A stretch of DNA of 13,028 nucleotides from Myxococcales bacterium (GTDB lineage: Bacteria; Myxococcota_A; Polyangia; Polyangiales; Polyangiaceae): positions 1 through 13,028 of the forward strand of contig JANYHY010000275.1 of NCBI GenBank assembly GCA_025362165.1, read 5' to 3'. The position numbers and the translations under genes were made by a program. The stretch's first letter is position 1, and each line of letters opens with the position of its first letter. This document shows positions 6,992 to 13,028 of this stretch, piece after piece. The notes below the pieces were generated by a model. The model was not told the DNA's origin. It saw only the letters and a program-made list of their open reading frames with translations, and made no database searches.

Positions 6992-7022
6992 GATGCAGCG
7001 AAGCTCGAAGTCGGCAGAAAAG

Positions 7023-7048
7023 GTCGTCTCGCCGGAATCGCGGCGCTA
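7023..7048 (+). repeat. Dispersed copy of the 3'-end repeat
   Basis: This 26-base stretch differs from 116-141 at only three positions. Both end CGGAATCGCGGC-R-CTA, where CTA is the complement of a TAG stop, and here that stop belongs to the membrane protein gene (7046-7048). The three changes destroy the CCGTCG/CGACGG hairpin of the first copy. It lies between the convergent tesB and membrane protein genes. Confidence 0.65.
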
Positions 7049-7669
7049 CGTGGCATCTCGTTCGAGGCGTGCGAGGGCCTCGATGTATTTGCCTTCGTCG
7101 ATGCGCTTGTAGTCGAGGGCGATGGCGACTCGGTGAAGGCGGAGCTCGGCGAGATCGGCGCGCGAGAGCGCAGAGCGTACGAGCTCTTGTTGTGCGCGCT
7201 TGGACGCGAGCGCGATCGCGGGGATGACTGCGAGGGCTAGCGTGACGACGAACGCGGCGACGCCGACGAGCAGCGCGCGACCCGTCGCTTGCTCAGCGCC
7301 GAAGAGCGCGCCGAGGCCGGCGACGGCGGCGAGCGCGAGATCCGAGAGCACGACCAGCACCGCGACTCCGGTGATGAAGCGCGACGACCACGCCATACGC
7401 GCCATCTCTCTGAACGCGAGGTTGCGCCAAAGGTCCGCCTCGCGATCGAGGCGCGTGGCGAGATCTCGCATCGGATCTGGACCCTCGAGGCCGGGAAGAT
7501 TCGTCTGGCTAATGAGCCCCTCGATGGAGGTCGCCGAGCTCTCGACCATCGCGGCCTTCGCGACGCGCAGTCCCTTCTGGACCTCGCGAACGACCTCCTC
7601 GGTCTGGTCCTTCTTCTTCACCGGCGGCGCGTCCTCGTCCTCGTCCGGGAGCTTGCTGTATTTGGCCAT
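7046..7669 (-). CDS. Two-TM membrane protein of unknown function
   Basis: A 207-aa protein. Residues 1-25 are charged and probably disordered (DEDEDAPPVKKK). Residues 25-95 are mostly helical and amphipathic. Two strongly hydrophobic segments at about 98-122 (GVAVLVVLSDLALAAVAGLGAL) and 132-156 (ALLVGVAAFVVTLALAVIPAIA) form a membrane hairpin, and a Lys/Arg-rich helical tail (157-207) follows. By the positive-inside rule both ends should face the cytoplasm. No domain is recognised. ATG at 7669 begins MAKYSKLPDE and lies 13 nt after the stop of the truncated DUF4188 gene, so it may be transcribed from the operator-controlled promoter upstream. The TAG stop falls inside a dispersed repeat shared with the end of the acyl-CoA ligase gene. 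Confidence 0.78.
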   Translation of the reverse strand: MAKYSKLPDEDEDAPPVKKKDQTEEVVREVQKGLRVAKAAMVESSATSIEGLISQTNLPGLEGPDPMRDLATRLDREADLWRNLAFREMARMAWSSRFITGVAVLVVLSDLALAAVAGLGALFGAEQATGRALLVGVAAFVVTLALAVIPAIALASKRAQQELVRSALSRADLAELRLHRVAIALDYKRIDEGKYIEALARLERDAT

Positions 7670-7681
7670 GAAGAGAGCGTA

Positions 7682-7921
7682 TCAGACGATCACGCGTGGC
7701 TCTCTTCCAAGCGCGCCGGCCTGCGGGATCCGTGCGCCTTGCTCGGCGCCGAGGAATCCGAGCTCCGGCTTGCCGTGGAGCTCTCGAAGCATCCGAGGCA
7801 TCGCGAGCGCCACGCGCAGCCACTGCAGCACCTTCCACCAGCGGTTCACCCGCATACCGATCAAGAACACCACGAACTCGCCGTCGATACGCCCCGTCAC
7901 TCGCTCTGAGATGATCACCAT
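7682..7921 (-). CDS. C-terminally truncated DUF4188 (monooxygenase-like) protein
   Basis: A 79-aa frame whose residues 5-60 match the start of DUF4188 proteins: RVTGRIDGEFVVFLIGMRVN, then WWKVLQWLRVALAMPRML and KPELGFLGAE. Full-length members are about 140-160 aa, with a following GRTT-type strand, an HW region and a C-terminal portion. None of these is present: after residue 60 the sequence becomes unrelated and stops, and the next gene starts 13 nt later, so no room remains for a frameshifted remainder. The start at 7921 is supported by GGAGG 4 nt upstream; an ATG at 7948 is in frame but would translate the operator. The intact Shine-Dalgarno and operator argue for recent truncation or a reduced functional protein. 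It may be a pseudogene. Confidence 0.7.
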   Translation of the reverse strand: MVIISERVTGRIDGEFVVFLIGMRVNRWWKVLQWLRVALAMPRMLRELHGKPELGFLGAEQGARIPQAGALGREPRVIV

Positions 7922-7933
7922 GTGACCTCCGAT

Positions 7934-7948
7934 GTAAACAGTGTTCAC
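7934..7948. promoter_or_regulatory. Predicted TetR operator, site 1 (DUF4188 promoter)
   Basis: GTAAACAGTGTTCAC is a near-perfect 15-bp palindrome and differs from site 2 (8562-8576) only at positions 3 and 13. It lies 13 nt upstream of the truncated DUF4188 start, directly downstream of tetR. On the minus strand a weak promoter, TTGTCC (7954-7959) and TACATC (7931-7936) with 17-nt spacing, would be covered by the site. Repression by the neighbouring TetR is inferred. Confidence 0.72.
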
Positions 7949-7967
7949 TTCACGGACAAAAAAATAG

Positions 7968-8561
7968 TCAGCTCTTCAGGCCCGCGACGAGCACCTGCGC
8001 GGAGTGTTCGTAGAATCGCGCGAACGCGACGTCATCCTCGAACACCCCGAGGTGGCCCGAGAGCCGGAGAGAGACCAGGCCGTGCACGTTCGCCCAGATG
8101 ATCATCGCGAGCTCGCGCGCGTCGCCTTTTCGGATCACCCTGTCGCGCTGGCACTCCTCTACCCGGTCCACCAAGAACTGGAACGTGGGGTCCGCTTCTT
8201 GGCCACTCGGCGGCCCAATCGCGATGAAGTCTTCTTGAGACGACATGAAGATGAAGCGGTAATCGCGCGAGTTCTCTAGCCCGAACCGCAGGTACTCGGA
8301 CGCGCAGCGCATCATGCGCTCTTTGGGCGTTCGTGCGCCGAGAGAGCGCATCAGGTACGAGTAGAAGATCCGGAAGCCTTGCGCACATACCTCGCGGAGG
8401 AGCGCCTCTTTGCCGTCATAGTGGCGATACACCGCGGCGGCGGACACCTTCGCGCGCCGAGCCACCTCTCGCAGCGAGATGCGCCCGAGCCCCTCCGCGA
8501 GGTACAGATCTCGCGCGTGCCCGAGCAGGCGCGCCTTGGTATGCTCACCATCGATCGTCAT
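7968..8561 (-). CDS. TetR/AcrR-family transcriptional repressor
   Basis: A 197-aa regulator of normal family length. The N-terminal helix-turn-helix spans about 9-55, with ISLREVARRAKVSAAAVYRHYDGKEALL including the typical VYRHY..KE recognition helix. The C-terminal ligand and dimer domain contains IWANVHGLVSLRLSGHLG (155-172), the WHG-type signature. The ATG at 8561 directly abuts the palindromic operator, and no Shine-Dalgarno precedes it; the predicted transcription start is only about 2-3 nt upstream, so a leaderless mRNA is likely. The gene lies 11 nt after the MFS exporter and upstream of the truncated DUF4188 gene, each gap carrying the same palindrome. It probably represses itself and the DUF4188 unit and senses a small ligand, perhaps an exporter substrate. 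Confidence 0.92.
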   Translation of the reverse strand: MTIDGEHTKARLLGHARDLYLAEGLGRISLREVARRAKVSAAAVYRHYDGKEALLREVCAQGFRIFYSYLMRSLGARTPKERMMRCASEYLRFGLENSRDYRFIFMSSQEDFIAIGPPSGQEADPTFQFLVDRVEECQRDRVIRKGDARELAMIIWANVHGLVSLRLSGHLGVFEDDVAFARFYEHSAQVLVAGLKS

Positions 8562-8576
8562 GTGAACAGTGTTTAC
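8562..8576. promoter_or_regulatory. Predicted TetR operator, site 2 (tetR autoregulation)
   Basis: GTGAACAGTGTTTAC is a 15-bp near-palindrome and the partner of site 1 (7934-7948). It begins at the base next to the tetR ATG and contains the TAA stop of the MFS exporter (8573-8575). Binding would block the tetR promoter whose -10 lies within it. Two such matching sites flanking a tetR gene are unlikely by chance. Confidence 0.78.
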
Positions 8577-8598
8577 GTTTGGGCGAGCGGCTTGTCAA
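8570..8598 (-). promoter_or_regulatory. tetR promoter inside the 3' end of the MFS gene
   Basis: On the minus strand a perfect -35 TTGACA (8593-8598) is followed after exactly 17 nt by TAAACA (8570-8575) as a -10 that matches the consensus at three positions, including the initial TA. The -10 sits inside operator site 2. Start of transcription would fall at about 8563-8564, immediately before the tetR ATG. Confidence 0.55.
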
Positions 8599-9829
8599 GC
8601 TTGGGTTCGGTGCGGGTCGCAGACCAGGCAACGATGGTCGCCGCGAGCACGAGCAACGCGCTCAGATAGAACGCCGCGCCTGGCTGTTGGAGGTCCGCGT
8701 GCGTGCCGATGACCGAGGCGAAGAGGCTCGCGAAGACGAACGGCGCGAAGATCCCCGCGAGGCTACCCAAGCTAGCGATGGCCCCTTGCAGCCTGCCTTG
8801 CTCGCTCGCATCCACTTGCCGGCTCATCAGAGCTTGCGACGCAGGAGCCGCGAGACCCCAGAGTGACATGATGGGGATGCCGACCATGAAGCCGAGACCG
8901 GTGCTCGCGGCGCCGTAGATCGCGAAGCCGACCACGCCGAAGGCCATGCCAACGATGAGTGTGCGCCGCTCTCCGAGGCGCTTCATCACCGGCCCGGCTA
9001 GCACCGCTTGGACGATCGCGCTGCATACGCCGACAGCCGCGAGGACGTAGCCGACGGTGCGCTCGCCCCAGTGGTAGCGATAGTCCGCGTACAGGACGAA
9101 CGTGGACGGCAAGACATAATGCGCGGTGTTGTCGAGGAAGTTGACGATGGCGAGACCGAAGACGCGCGGGTACCGGCGCAGGTTGAGGATCGAGCCCAAC
9201 GGCGTCGCAGTGCGCCAGTCGAACTTGGGCGTGCGATCCTCGGCCTTGAGCGACTCGGGCAAGACGAACAGACCGTAGAGGAAGTTGCAGACCGCGAGCG
9301 CTGACGCTCCCCAGAACGGCGCGCGTGTACCAAACGTGCTCAAGAGGCTGCCGACCGCGGGGCCGATGACGAAGCCGATGCCGAACGCGGCGCCCAACAT
9401 GCCGAACGCAGCTCCGCGCTTGTCGGGCGGCGTGACGTCGGCGACGTAAGCGTTCGCGGTGCTGAAGCTCGCCGCGGTGATGCCCGAGATGATGCGGCCG
9501 ATGAACAAGAGCGGGAGCGTCTGCGCCAACGCCATGAGCATGAAATCGAAGCCGAGACCGAAGCACGAGATCAAGATCACGGGCCGGCGTCCGAAGCGAT
9601 CGGAGAGCGCTCCCTGAATGGGCGTCGAGATGAACTGCGTGAGCGCGAACACCGTGCTGAAGATGCCTGACCACACCGACGCCGCCGCGATGCTGCCTCC
9701 GACCATCTGCTGGATCAGGTGAGGCAAGACAGGGATGATCACGCCGAACGCGAGGATGTCGATCGTGACGGTGACAAACACGAAGACGAGCGCCGCACGC
9801 CGCGCCGTTACGGTGATCGCGGGCTGCAT
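8573..9829 (-). CDS. TCR/Tet-type MFS efflux transporter
   Basis: A 418-aa inner-membrane protein with about 12 hydrophobic helices, the usual length for 12-TM drug:proton antiporters. The first helix carries the D24 region TIDILAFGVIIPVLP typical of TetA-like exporters. Motif A is GALSDRFGRRP (73-83), motif B-like GRIISGITAA (111-120) and motif C-like GIGFVIGPAVGS (150-161); FVLPESL follows at 188-194. Likely substrate classes are amphipathic drugs or natural products; tetracycline resistance cannot be concluded. ATG at 9829 begins MQPAITVTARRAALVF with a poor Shine-Dalgarno. It diverges from the methyltransferase gene across 67 nt containing an inverted repeat. Its stop codon is inside the tetR operator, but no copy of that palindrome precedes the exporter, so its own control may be different. 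Confidence 0.9.
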   Translation of the reverse strand: MQPAITVTARRAALVFVFVTVTIDILAFGVIIPVLPHLIQQMVGGSIAAASVWSGIFSTVFALTQFISTPIQGALSDRFGRRPVILISCFGLGFDFMLMALAQTLPLLFIGRIISGITAASFSTANAYVADVTPPDKRGAAFGMLGAAFGIGFVIGPAVGSLLSTFGTRAPFWGASALAVCNFLYGLFVLPESLKAEDRTPKFDWRTATPLGSILNLRRYPRVFGLAIVNFLDNTAHYVLPSTFVLYADYRYHWGERTVGYVLAAVGVCSAIVQAVLAGPVMKRLGERRTLIVGMAFGVVGFAIYGAASTGLGFMVGIPIMSLWGLAAPASQALMSRQVDASEQGRLQGAIASLGSLAGIFAPFVFASLFASVIGTHADLQQPGAAFYLSALLVLAATIVAWSATRTEPKLDKPLAQT

Positions 9830-9860
9830 GCGCGCCGCACTCTATCCTAGAAGCTGGTGC

Positions 9861-9886
9861 TACGCGTCCGACGAGATCGACGCGTA
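9861..9886. promoter_or_regulatory. Perfect 8-bp inverted repeat in the MFS/methyltransferase divergent gap
   Basis: TACGCGTC (9861-9868) and GACGCGTA (9879-9886) are exact reverse complements separated by 10 nt, giving 18 nt between half-site centres. This fits a dimeric regulator binding one DNA face. It lies 31 nt from the exporter start and 10 nt from the methyltransferase start, so one protein could control both. It bears no resemblance to the TetR palindrome. If the methyltransferase actually starts upstream, part of it would be coding. Confidence 0.45.
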
Positions 9887-9896
9887 TGCTCTGTTG

Positions 9897-11420
9897 ATGG
9901 ACAATGGCGAGTACGTGCTCGACGTGCTGTACGACCGCACGTTCGTGCCGGATCTAGCGCCTTCGCGCATGCGACTCGTCGCGGCGCTCAATGGCTTTGC
10001 GCCGCCGCCTTCACGTGACTTCGACTACCTCGAGCTCGGTGCAGGTCAGGGTCTGACCACTGTGACGCTGGCGGCCGCGTGCCCGCGCGCGAGGTTCGTG
10101 GGCGTGGACTTGAACCCCGAGCACATCGCTGCAGCCAATCGCGCGGCTAGCTCCGGCGAAGTTCACAACGTGAAATTCGTGCAAGCCGACTTCGAGGAGC
10201 TCGCGGAGTCTCCCATCGGCACCTTCGACTATGTCGGCGCGCACGGAGTGTTGAGCTGGATCGGCGAACAGAAGCGCGGCGCGCTGATCGACGTCGTCAA
10301 GCGTAGGTTGAAGACCGGAGGTCTCTTCTACGCGAGCTACAACGCGCTGCCCGGCTGGGCGGCGGTGGAGCCGCTTCGCAGGCTCATCGCGGATCGCGCG
10401 GCGACCCTGGAGGGCGACACGCTCTCTCGAGCCAAGCAAGCGCTCGCGTACGCCAGGCAGCTCGCAGACGCCGGCGCGCTCTACTTCGCCAACAACCCGG
10501 CGGCGCGCGCGACGTTGGCGACGATGGAACAGATGGGACCTGCGTACGTCGTTCACGAGACGATGCACGCGCATTGGGTGCCGATGTACTTCGCGGAGCT
10601 CGCGCGGGAGCTCGCGGAGGCGGACCTTCACTTCGTCGGGCAGCTCCCGCTTCACCTCAACTATCGCGACTTGGCCGTGCCTGCAGGCGTCGCCGATGTG
10701 CTCGCCAAAGTGACGGATCGAGCTTCTTTCGAGGGCCTCAAGGACTACGCGCTCAACGAGTTCTTCAGGTGTGACGTGTACGTGAAGGGTCGTGCGCCGC
10801 GCTCGGATCTCGTCACTGAGGCGTATCTCGACTCCACGCCGATGGGCGCGATCGATGATGGCCCGCGTCGAGAGGTGAAGCTCCCGCACCACACGCTGAG
10901 CTTCAACGGCGCGATCTTCGACGTGTTGTTGACGCTGTTCACGCAGCGAGCGTGGTCGGTGGACGAGCTCGTGAAGGTCCCGCAGCTCGCCGAATTCGAG
11001 CCGTCGCGGGTGCGCGCGGCAGTCTTGCAGCTCACGCTCTCCAATCAGCTCGCGCCGATGCTGCGTGGGCCCGCTCGCACGCCGAAAAGCTCGCTACGAA
11101 TCCCCTCCGCGTACAACCGCGCAGTGCTCGCGCGGCCATTGTCTACCGAGGCGCCTGTCGTGTTGGTGTCGGAGGTGTTGGGCAACGGCATCTCTCTGCC
11201 CATGCTCGAGGCCGTGTCTCTGCGTTTGCTCACCGAGGTGGACAAATCCGATTGGCGACGTTGGCTCGTCGAGCTCTCCGCGCGGCAACCGTTTCGGGTC
11301 GAATCCAAAGGCCAATCCATCGAAGGCGACGAAGACAGAGTGCACGCCGTGTTGGAGCAGACCGAGCGCTTCGCGACCCACCGACTCCCGCGGATGATAC
11401 AGCTGGGGATCGTCGAGTGA
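9897..11420 (+). CDS. SAM-dependent methyltransferase with MethyTransf_Reg domain
   Basis: A 507-aa cytoplasmic protein. The N-terminal Rossmann methyltransferase shows motif I YLELGAGQGLTT (44-55), the acidic end of strand 2 at D71 (GVDLNPEHI), VQADFEEL (95-102), DYVGAHGVLSW (111-121) and the post-motif RLKTGGLFYASYNALPGW (137-154). Residues about 215-300 (VVHETMHAHWVPMYFAELARE) match the methyltransferase regulatory domain, and about 200 less defined residues follow. ATG at 9897 gives MDNGEYVLDVLYDRTF, which fits the usual start of this family (GYV-D--Y); the frame is open further left but antisense to the exporter. No Shine-Dalgarno is obvious. Substrate is unknown; family members often sit in polysaccharide or secondary-metabolite loci. 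The lipoprotein gene follows after 46 nt. Confidence 0.88.
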   Translation: MDNGEYVLDVLYDRTFVPDLAPSRMRLVAALNGFAPPPSRDFDYLELGAGQGLTTVTLAAACPRARFVGVDLNPEHIAAANRAASSGEVHNVKFVQADFEELAESPIGTFDYVGAHGVLSWIGEQKRGALIDVVKRRLKTGGLFYASYNALPGWAAVEPLRRLIADRAATLEGDTLSRAKQALAYARQLADAGALYFANNPAARATLATMEQMGPAYVVHETMHAHWVPMYFAELARELAEADLHFVGQLPLHLNYRDLAVPAGVADVLAKVTDRASFEGLKDYALNEFFRCDVYVKGRAPRSDLVTEAYLDSTPMGAIDDGPRREVKLPHHTLSFNGAIFDVLLTLFTQRAWSVDELVKVPQLAEFEPSRVRAAVLQLTLSNQLAPMLRGPARTPKSSLRIPSAYNRAVLARPLSTEAPVVLVSEVLGNGISLPMLEAVSLRLLTEVDKSDWRRWLVELSARQPFRVESKGQSIEGDEDRVHAVLEQTERFATHRLPRMIQLGIVE

Positions 11421-11466
11421 GACTCTTGACGACCGTCTCTTTCGAGATCGACTAACAGAGGAAGTA

Positions 11467-12501
11467 GTGCGACGGCTTCGAGCGTTTCCCCTGGCCATGT
11501 GGAGGCTACTGGTCGTCGCGTCGAGCTGCGCGCTCGCAGCGTACGCATGTCACGGCAGCAATGAGCCTTCGCATGTCGAGTCGATCGCCGACGCGAGCGC
11601 TTTGGAGGACGCGGCAGACGTGAGCGCTCCCGAGGACGCCGCGCCCGAGCCAGACAGCGGACTCTTGCACGCGAGCGGTCCGCTCACGTTCCGGCTCAAG
11701 TCGGGCAACGAACCGCCGGACCATCGCCCGAACGCCTGGGCGTACATCCCGACGCGCTTCAACCCGCGCGCGCCGCTGCACGTCGTCGTGTTGTTCCACG
11801 GGTTTCGCAACTGCATCTACAGCTACACGGCGCTCGGCGGTCGTCCGTGCGAACCACAAGGACCGAAGCGCACGGGCTATGATCTCGTCAATCAAACGGA
11901 GAGAGGCGAGAGCGGCGCGATCATCGTGGTGCCCGAGATCGCGTTCAACGGTCCGTCGAGCGATCCCATCAAGCTCGGGTACAAGGGTGCGCTACGAGTG
12001 TTCCTCGAAGAGCTGCTGGACGTGGCGCTCGCGCCGTACATTGGTGAACACCGTTCACACGACATCGAACGGCTCGCGCTCGGCGCCTCTTCTGGTGGTT
12101 ACCAAGCGATGCTGCCCGCGCTCGAGTACGGCGGAATGACGGTGACCGATCTCTACTTCTTCGACGCGCTCTACGTTCAGCCGATCAAGGGCACCGCGCT
12201 CGGAGACTTCTTGTGGATGCGCGTCGAGGACTTCGACCCCGCGCGTCCGATCCCGAAGCGCTTCGGTGTCATCTATACGGACAACGGCGGGACGACGACG
12301 CAGAGCATTGCGACCATGGAAGCGATCAAGCCGTGGCTCGCGGACGCGGGTCATGAAGATTGGGGCGGCTTCGAGAAGAGAGACGCCGAGCCCACCGTGG
12401 CTGATTTGAAGCCTCCTATCGCGATCGTCTTCTCGGGTTCAGAGCACGACAAGATCATGCACCGCGACTTCTGGACGGTGATGAAGGCGAGCGGATTGTG
12501 A
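11467..12501 (+). CDS. Exported alpha/beta-hydrolase-like lipoprotein
   Basis: A 344-aa protein. Residues 1-28 form an export signal with basic n-region MRRLRAF and a possible lipobox ending AYAC (C28). An Asp/Ala/Glu-rich linker (about 40-65, with a SALEDAAD/SAPEDAAP near-repeat) tethers the enzyme domain. The hydrolase fold shows the oxyanion strand VVVLFHGF (106-113), the nucleophile elbow LGASSGGYQAM (S208), and a late H327 or H332 in SGSEHDKIMH as probable catalytic His; D233 is a candidate acid. It may act as an esterase or lipase on the cell surface. GTG at 11467 is preferred because AGAGG lies 5 nt upstream and it adds the basic n-region; ATG at 11497 is an alternative. The next gene starts 10 nt after its stop, so they may be co-transcribed. 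Confidence 0.85.
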   Translation: MRRLRAFPLAMWRLLVVASSCALAAYACHGSNEPSHVESIADASALEDAADVSAPEDAAPEPDSGLLHASGPLTFRLKSGNEPPDHRPNAWAYIPTRFNPRAPLHVVVLFHGFRNCIYSYTALGGRPCEPQGPKRTGYDLVNQTERGESGAIIVVPEIAFNGPSSDPIKLGYKGALRVFLEELLDVALAPYIGEHRSHDIERLALGASSGGYQAMLPALEYGGMTVTDLYFFDALYVQPIKGTALGDFLWMRVEDFDPARPIPKRFGVIYTDNGGTTTQSIATMEAIKPWLADAGHEDWGGFEKRDAEPTVADLKPPIAIVFSGSEHDKIMHRDFWTVMKASGL

Positions 12502-12511
12502 GATAGCCTCG

Positions 12512-13028
12512 ATGCCGATGTCGGTCCTCGCTGAAGCACTCAAGACGCTCGCCTCCCACGCAGAGGCCGCAGACGCGGTGCGCGCGCGTTGGTCGGGCAA
12601 GCCAGCGACGCTCACGGCAGAGCTGAAGAAGGCCGCTGACGCGGTGACCGCCGAGCTCGTGACGCTCGGTCGCACCCATGATCCGTCCACGCTCCGAGCG
12701 GCGTTCGACGACCACGGCGAGGCGATCCTGGTGTGGTGTGAGGCAAGCTCGTCGCAACGAGACGTGAGCATGCGCGTGCTGCTCGCGGGAGCATCCGAAG
12801 CCAGCAAGGATCGTGTGACGGCCATCGCGCGCGATCGAGTAGTGCAGGGCCCGCTGCTGGACGCTCTCGCGTGCGCGCCTCTGTTGGGCGACGGCAAGCA
12901 GCTGGGCTTGCCCGAAAATGCTCAGGCTCGCGCGCGGCTCGAGATCCTCATCTGGGAGGCGGGCTCGAGCGCCCTCGAAGTGCCGGAGCTCGCGAAATGG
13001 TTGTGGGGCTCGGCCGAGACGTTCGACG
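12512..13028 (+). CDS. Unrecognised protein, 5' part only (runs off the window)
   Basis: An open frame from ATG at 12512 runs uninterrupted for 172 codons to the edge; a second in-frame ATG is at 12518. It begins MPMSVLAEALKTLASHAEAA and is predicted to be strongly helical and Ala/Leu/Glu-rich, with no signal peptide or membrane segment. Residues about 65-110 (DDHGEAILVWCEASSSQR) and 125-172 (PLLDALACAPLLG, LAKWLWGSAETFD) look like globular helical sequence. I recognise no family. The start lies 10 nt after the hydrolase stop, consistent with an operon. The open frame and GC-rich third codon positions support real coding. The C-terminal part, which may carry the informative domain, is missing. 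Confidence 0.72.
   Translation, partial: MPMSVLAEALKTLASHAEAADAVRARWSGKPATLTAELKKAADAVTAELVTLGRTHDPSTLRAAFDDHGEAILVWCEASSSQRDVSMRVLLAGASEASKDRVTAIARDRVVQGPLLDALACAPLLGDGKQLGLPENAQARARLEILIWEAGSSALEVPELAKWLWGSAETFD

Noticed and set aside
7954..7970. Run of seven A/T after the tetR stop as an intrinsic terminator
   Set aside because: No stable stem precedes the T-run on the minus strand; the bases more likely belong to the promoter region of the DUF4188 gene.
10011..10892. Leftward open frame antisense to the methyltransferase
   Set aside because: Arg/His/Val-rich shadow of a well-supported methyltransferase frame.
11426..11455. TTGACG-N18-GACTAA as a promoter for the hydrolase gene
   Set aside because: The -10 matches the consensus at only two positions; read-through from the methyltransferase gene is equally likely.
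12044..12058. GTGAACACCGTTCAC, similar to the TetR operators
   Set aside because: It lies in the middle of the hydrolase coding region (codons for GEHRSH), matches the two sites only in its arms, and is far from any start. Probably coincidence.
1..13028. CRISPR arrays, tRNA/rRNA genes, phage or defence islands
   Set aside because: No regularly spaced repeats, no RNA gene signatures, and no recombinase, nuclease, toxin-antitoxin or defence-type domains were seen. The lysozyme domain alone is not evidence of a prophage.

Overview
The window reads as a piece of the chromosome of a GC-rich myxobacterium (Myxococcota, Polyangiales-like). This is inferred from the very high GC at third codon positions, several Cys-rich or Asp/Ala-rich lipoproteins, a MopE-type metal-binding motif fused to a propeller-like domain, and an SspB with a long Lys/Ala/Pro linker. 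It looks like ordinary chromosomal sequence. I see no integrase, transposase, phage structural gene, CRISPR array, tRNA, rRNA or recognisable defence system. No gene-free stretch exceeds 300 bases.

Layout. Positions 7-141 hold a dense cluster of inverted repeats and hairpins at the 3' end of a leftward acyl-CoA ligase gene (139-1755). A perfect 10-bp inverted repeat (1801-1836) separates that gene from a leftward secreted phage-tail-lysozyme-like lipoprotein (1857-2597). Upstream of it lies a leftward three-gene unit: a 212-aa unknown protein (4770-5408), a Cys-rich lipoprotein (4297-4782) and a MopE-motif/propeller lipoprotein (2754-4292). These genes overlap by 13 nt and are spaced by 4 nt, so they look co-transcribed.

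Only 33 nt away, and divergent, is a rightward pair: the ClpXP adaptor SspB (5442-6107) and acyl-CoA thioesterase II TesB (6110-6991), 2 nt apart. TesB converges with a leftward group made of a two-TM membrane protein (7046-7669), a C-terminally truncated DUF4188 gene (7682-7921), a TetR repressor (7968-8561) and a TCR/Tet-type MFS exporter (8573-9829). Two nearly identical 15-bp palindromes sit in front of the DUF4188 gene and in front of tetR. The second overlaps the exporter's stop codon and a consensus-like promoter, so it is probably the TetR autoregulatory operator.

The exporter diverges from a rightward methyltransferase with a MethyTransf_Reg domain (9897-11420) across 67 nt that contain a perfect 8-bp inverted repeat. 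Then come an exported alpha/beta-hydrolase-like lipoprotein (11467-12501) and the start of an unrecognised gene (12512 to the window edge).

The ligase and thioesterase catalyse opposite steps (making and hydrolysing acyl-CoA), but they lie about 4 kb apart on opposite strands, so a shared pathway is not implied. The clearest new-looking items are the dispersed hairpin repeat that supplies stop codons to two genes, the TetR operator pair with a probable leaderless tetR transcript, the SspB variant with a strongly basic linker, and the unknown 212-aa protein heading a lipoprotein operon.
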